Origin: Temnopleurus reevesii
Taxonomy: Eukaryota; Echinodermata; Echinoidea; Temnopleuroida; Temnopleuridae
DNA: 33,027 nt
Reading direction: 5' to 3'
NCBI GenBank assembly: GCA_036244855.1
Contig: BQKZ01002179.1
Span: 18,239 to 51,265 of the forward strand
Shown: piece after piece, positions 30,375 to 33,027 of the stretch
Layout: the number at the start of each line of letters is the position of its first letter
How positions within the stretch are numbered: position 1 is the first letter of the stretch
Made by a program: the position numbers and the translations under genes
The notes under the pieces: model-generated
The model's database searches: none
Seen by the model: the letters and a program-made list of their open reading frames with translations, nothing else
Told to the model about the DNA's origin: nothing

Positions 30375-30420
30375 GTCTACTTTACCACTCATGTCTTTAC
30401 TTAAATAAGAGTTTTTTTTT

Positions 30421-30740
30421 ACCGCCGTGGTGTAGTGGTGTAGTGGTGTAGTGGTGATGACTCTCGCCTTTCAACTAGAGGGTCGTAGGTTCGAATCCCA
30501 CCCATGGCGTCAATTTCCTTCAGCAAGAAATTCATCCATATTGTGCTGCACTCAACCCAGGTGAGGTGAATGGGTACCTGGCAGGAATATTTATTCTTTG
30601 AAATGCCAAGTGCGCCATGAATGGCTGCCGGGCTAAAGCCAGGGTAATAATAATGTAAAGCGCCTTGAGCACTCAGCAGAGTGGATACGTGCGCTATATA
30701 AATTGCATCTATTATTAATATTATTATTATTAATATAATT
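30421..30740 (+). mobile_element. tRNA-derived SINE, copy 3 (best preserved)
   Basis: The tRNA-like head has an A-box region in which GTAGTGGT is repeated in tandem, and a canonical B box GGTTCGAATCC near 30489. The standard body and a (TTA)n tail follow. It could retain polymerase III promoter elements. Head triplication of GTGTAGTGGT is peculiar to this copy. Confidence 0.9.
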
Positions 30741-30792
30741 TCTGCGTTGTATACATGTAAGTATTATTATTCTTTTTTTTTTCATTTCGTAG

Positions 30793-30874
30793 GTGTCCCG
30801 TTCTATTGCCATCGAGTGTCCTGCATTGTGGAAGCAAAGTTCTCAAGTGGTCACTACACAGGACGTTACTAAAG
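30793..30874 (+). CDS. SETX: Senataxin-like protein, coding exon 6
   Basis: The acceptor TTTTTTCATTTCGTAG ends at 30792; the donor ACTAAAG|GTGAGA is at 30875. It is 82 bases, phase 0 in and phase 1 out. It encodes VSRSIAIECPALWKQSSQVV then TTQDVTK. It continues the segment that leads into the helicase domain. No separate motif is recognised; support comes from splice sites, phase and open frame. Confidence 0.78.
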
Positions 30875-30948
30875 GTGAGAGCTAGAATAGCATTCTCAAA
30901 GCCGATAAGGATTAAAATGTCCTTTTTTTTCCAATTAAATTCATTATA

Positions 30949-31122
30949 CAGTCAACTCTGCCTAAGTCGAACTTGTCTAAGTCGAGTAATCGCCTAGGTC
31001 GATGTGATTGTCTGGAACAGATCATACAAAACCATTGTTAATAGCATCTTCTAAGTCGAAATTCTCATAAGTCGAACAAATTTGTGTAGTCCCAACAGAT
31101 TCGATTTAGGCAGAGTTACCTG
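30949..31122. mobile_element. 174-bp TA-flanked MITE (AAGTCGA family)
   Basis: Ends CAGTCAACTCTGCCTAAGTCG and, inverted, CGATTTAGGCAGAGTTACCTG. TA lies on both sides (30947-30948 and 31123-31124), as for Tc1/mariner-type insertions. TAAGTCGA repeats occur internally. Non-coding. Confidence 0.83.
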
Positions 31123-31216
31123 TAATTGACAATGATGATGATGATGATGGTCTCATGTATGGCGCAGGACACCGCCTCAGCTGGGCGCTCATTGTATGAT
31201 CATAAAAACATAATTG

Positions 31217-31716
31217 TGGAAGCGCTGTAGTGAAGTGGTTATGACTCTCACCTTTCAACCAGAGAGTTGCTGTTCGAACCCCAGCTATGGGATTGATTTC
31301 CTTCAGCTCTAAATTCATCCACATTGTGATTCACGCAACCCAGGTGAGGTGAATGAATACCTGGCAGGAATTTAGATTTATTACTACAGTCAAACCTGTC
31401 TATAAAGACCACCCAAGGGAGACGAAAAAAAATGGTCTTTAGCAGCAGGTGGTCTTTATAGACGGGTTCATTTACATGCGATTTGTGTTATAGGGAGTCA
31501 AGGAAGGTGGTCTTAATGAACAGGTGGTCTTTCTATACAGGTGGTCGCTAAAGCAGGTTTGACTGTACCCGGCAGGAATTTATTCCTTGAAAAAGCTATG
31601 CGTCTAACAGTTGCACTGCTAAAGCCGGGGTAATAATGCTGCAATTGTAGAGTGCGTAGCGACTTCTAATGAAGGTGTGATGAGTGAGTTTTAAAAGCCA
31701 TTGATCATTATTAAAG
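31217..31716 (+). mobile_element. tRNA-derived SINE, copy 4, interrupted by a MITE
   Basis: Head with A-box-like GTAGTGAAGTGGTTATGACT and B-box-like GTTCGAACCCC, then the body up to GGCAGGAATTTA. The SINE is split by the element at 31387-31565 and resumes with GGCAGGAATTTATTCCTTG. The short GGCAGGAATTTA segment appears on both sides, more than a TA duplication explains. Confidence 0.82.
31387..31565. mobile_element. 179-bp TA-flanked MITE inside the SINE
   Basis: Ends CAGTCAAACCTGTCTATAAAG and, inverted, CTTTAGCGACCACCTG-type sequence, closing in AGCAGGTTTGACTG. TA flanks at 31385-31386 and 31566-31567. Repeated GGTGGTCTTTATAGA-type motifs inside. Inserted after the SINE, so it is younger. 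Confidence 0.85.
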
Positions 31717-31989
31717 CGGAATACACTTGGGATCGTTAATAAAGGCTTATTCTATATGAGTATGGTCCGAGTGGTGTTTATAACACTTTGGGGTTCATTT
31801 CCTTTCATAAAAATATCATTAAAATCAGAAAAATACAATTTTCTGATTTACCCCCCACGTAGTTCATTGCGTGGGGTCGTTTCCGTGAGCGAGTGCACTT
31901 ATTTTGTTGTGACGTCATGGAATAGCTTCCATCGATTCGACCAGTTGTTATATGTACGCTTTTACACTGAAATCCATGTTTTTTTAAAC

Positions 31990-32152
31990 TGAGGTGAATG
32001 AATACTTGGCAGGAATTTATTCCTTGAAAAAGCTTATGCGTCTAACAGCTGCACTGCTAAAGCCGAGGTAATAATGCTGCAATTGTAGTGCGTGTAGCGA
32101 CTTCTAATGAAGGTGTTGTGTGCGTTATAAAAGCCATTCATCATTATTAAAG
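31990..32152 (+). mobile_element. SINE 3' fragment, copy 5
   Basis: Body and tail only: GAGGTGAATGAATACTTGGC, CTGCACTGCTAAAGCCGAGG, GCAATTGTAG. It shares the diagnostic ATGCGTCTAACAG stretch with copy 4, so the two belong to one subfamily. The tRNA-like head is missing. Confidence 0.78.
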
Positions 32153-32728
32153 TACAATTTTGGTAAAAGCGAATATTTTTATCACCAGCTTTTGTCTTCA
32201 AATCTATTTTGTGCGAAAAATGAACGAGTTTGGGAAAAGCTATAACCTAAAATGTGCAAATTTATTTTAGTATGGTGCTGCACCACACCATTTCAATATT
32301 TTCTTTCTTGATAAAGGACAACTTCCCATGTTCAGAATTGGATGAAAATTTCAGATTTTAATTGTTGTGTATATCTCTATATCATTCTATTGTCAAATCT
32401 TGGAAATAACTTTGTATATGATTGGTAACGAGCAAAATAATTCAAATTCAAATTTTCAATAGAATCAGTTCGTAAAAAAATAGGCTATGGTCTCAAAATG
32501 TGTATAAGAATTACATGTCACGATAAACATCCCCAAAATTCACATTTCTTCATCTTGACCAAAACTATACTTGAGCTTTAATATTGTTACAATTCCGCAA
32601 TAGTAGAGATGCCAGCTATTCTTGAATATGCATGAGGTGTACATGTATTTCTATACAGATTCAAGGCTTTCATCACAAGTGAATGGCAGAGAGTATGCTC
32701 ATTGTTGGAATGTTTGCTCTCTATTTCG

Positions 32729-32914
32729 TTAAAAGAAGAGTCTACCCAAAAATAATGATTTTCTAACAGAAGCAGAAAAAATTGATGAGTAAAACTAAAA
32801 AAGTTTGGAGAAAATCGGACATGTAATAAAGAAGTTTTGAATTTTTAAAGATTTTGAAAAATGGGCAAATCAGCGGAAAATTCCAGAGATGTTGCCAATT
32901 TGATGACATCATGG
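32729..32914. mobile_element. Truncated fold-back element abutting the exon 7 acceptor
   Basis: Matches the left half of the element at 3439-3974 (TTAAAAGAAGAGT, AACAGAAGCAGAAAAAATTG, GTTGCCAATTTGATGACATC). It stops 25 bases before the exon 7 acceptor, so the likely branch-point region of intron 6 lies in or next to it. Confidence 0.65.
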
Positions 32915-32939
32915 TCAATATATGTTTTATCCCTTGTAG

Positions 32940-33027
32940 TGCAATATGAAGTAGATGGGAACCAGACAGATTCACATGGAATGAGGAAAGGAGACCTGAT
33001 CCTAATCGACATGACCTCCATCAACGC
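32940..33027 (+). CDS. SETX: Senataxin-like protein, coding exon 7 (partial, runs off the window)
   Basis: The acceptor TTTTATCCCTTGTAG ends at 32939; it enters in phase 1. It encodes VQYEVDGNQTDSHGMRKGDL then ILIDMTSINA and is cut by the window end. The GMRKGDLILIDM stretch looks like the small beta-barrel strand (short 'DLVLL' pattern) found just before or inside the N-terminal part of the SF1 helicase domain of Sen1/senataxin. The Walker A and other helicase motifs would lie beyond 33027. Confidence 0.75.

Larger units (their letters stand above)
29038..30792 (+). other. Intron 5 of the senataxin-like gene
   Basis: GT at 29038-29039 and AG at 30791-30792. It holds the exon 5 tandem copies, a short direct repeat (GAACAGCTCAANGCACTGGGGTTT near 29994 and 30128), a LINE fragment and a SINE. 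Exon 5 ends in phase 0 and exon 6 starts in phase 0, so no missing exon is required. Confidence 0.75.
30875..32939 (+). other. Intron 6 of the senataxin-like gene
   Basis: GT at 30875-30876 and AG at 32938-32939. It contains two TA-flanked MITEs, an interrupted SINE, a SINE fragment and a truncated fold-back element directly before exon 7. The stretch from 32160 to 32700 is AT-rich with nothing recognised. Confidence 0.73.

Noticed and set aside
30421..30500. Functional tRNA gene
   Set aside because: A and B boxes are present, but the cloverleaf is disturbed by the extra GTAGTGGT copies and the sequence continues into the SINE body.

Overview
The window looks like eukaryotic nuclear DNA from a marine invertebrate deuterostome, most likely a sea urchin or another echinoderm. 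It is AT-rich, with long introns bounded by GT...AG, and it is packed with tRNA-derived SINEs, fold-back elements and MITEs. No bacterial or organellar signature was seen. The species assignment is an inference from genome style and was not tested by any search.

The window holds one supported protein-coding gene, on the + strand and incomplete at the 3' edge. Seven coding exons can be joined by eye: 10692-12435, 16502-16591, 19760-23298, 26104-26224, 28907-29037, 30793-30874 and 32940-33027+. Every junction has a GT donor, an AG acceptor and matching phase (1, 1, 0, 1, 0, 1), giving about 1931 codons with no stop. Exons 1-3 encode a very long, acidic, Ser-rich, low-complexity region with SUMO-interaction-like motifs and internal repeats. 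Exons 4-7 encode a folded segment (WNTNW, then NYQEAFICFLMIEMWTK, then GMRKGDLILIDMTSIN) that resembles the stretch just before the helicase core of Sen1/senataxin SF1 helicases. The gene is therefore called senataxin-like (SETX); the helicase core itself should lie beyond 33027. A probable 5' leader (9487-10691) follows a strong splice acceptor, so at least one more exon lies upstream.

Positions 1-9486 contain no protein gene I can support. They hold a weak TATA-like site near 187, three families of terminal-inverted-repeat (TIR) elements, a 1.9-kb fold-back element made of GTCCAAT/ATTGGAC minisatellite arms (4560-6436), a SINE (6714-6976) and a second fold-back element (8598-9370) just before the leader.

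The introns are full of repeats: TTAA-flanked and nested MITEs in intron 1; a 423-bp MITE inserted 11 bp after the donor of exon 2; an exact 344-bp duplication around a single N in intron 2 (probably an assembly artefact); a 79-bp satellite in intron 3; SINE, minisatellite and LINE remnants in introns 4-5; and two TA-flanked MITEs in intron 6. Two coding exons (4 and 5) have spawned tandem partial copies of themselves in the adjoining introns, which is the most unusual structural feature here.
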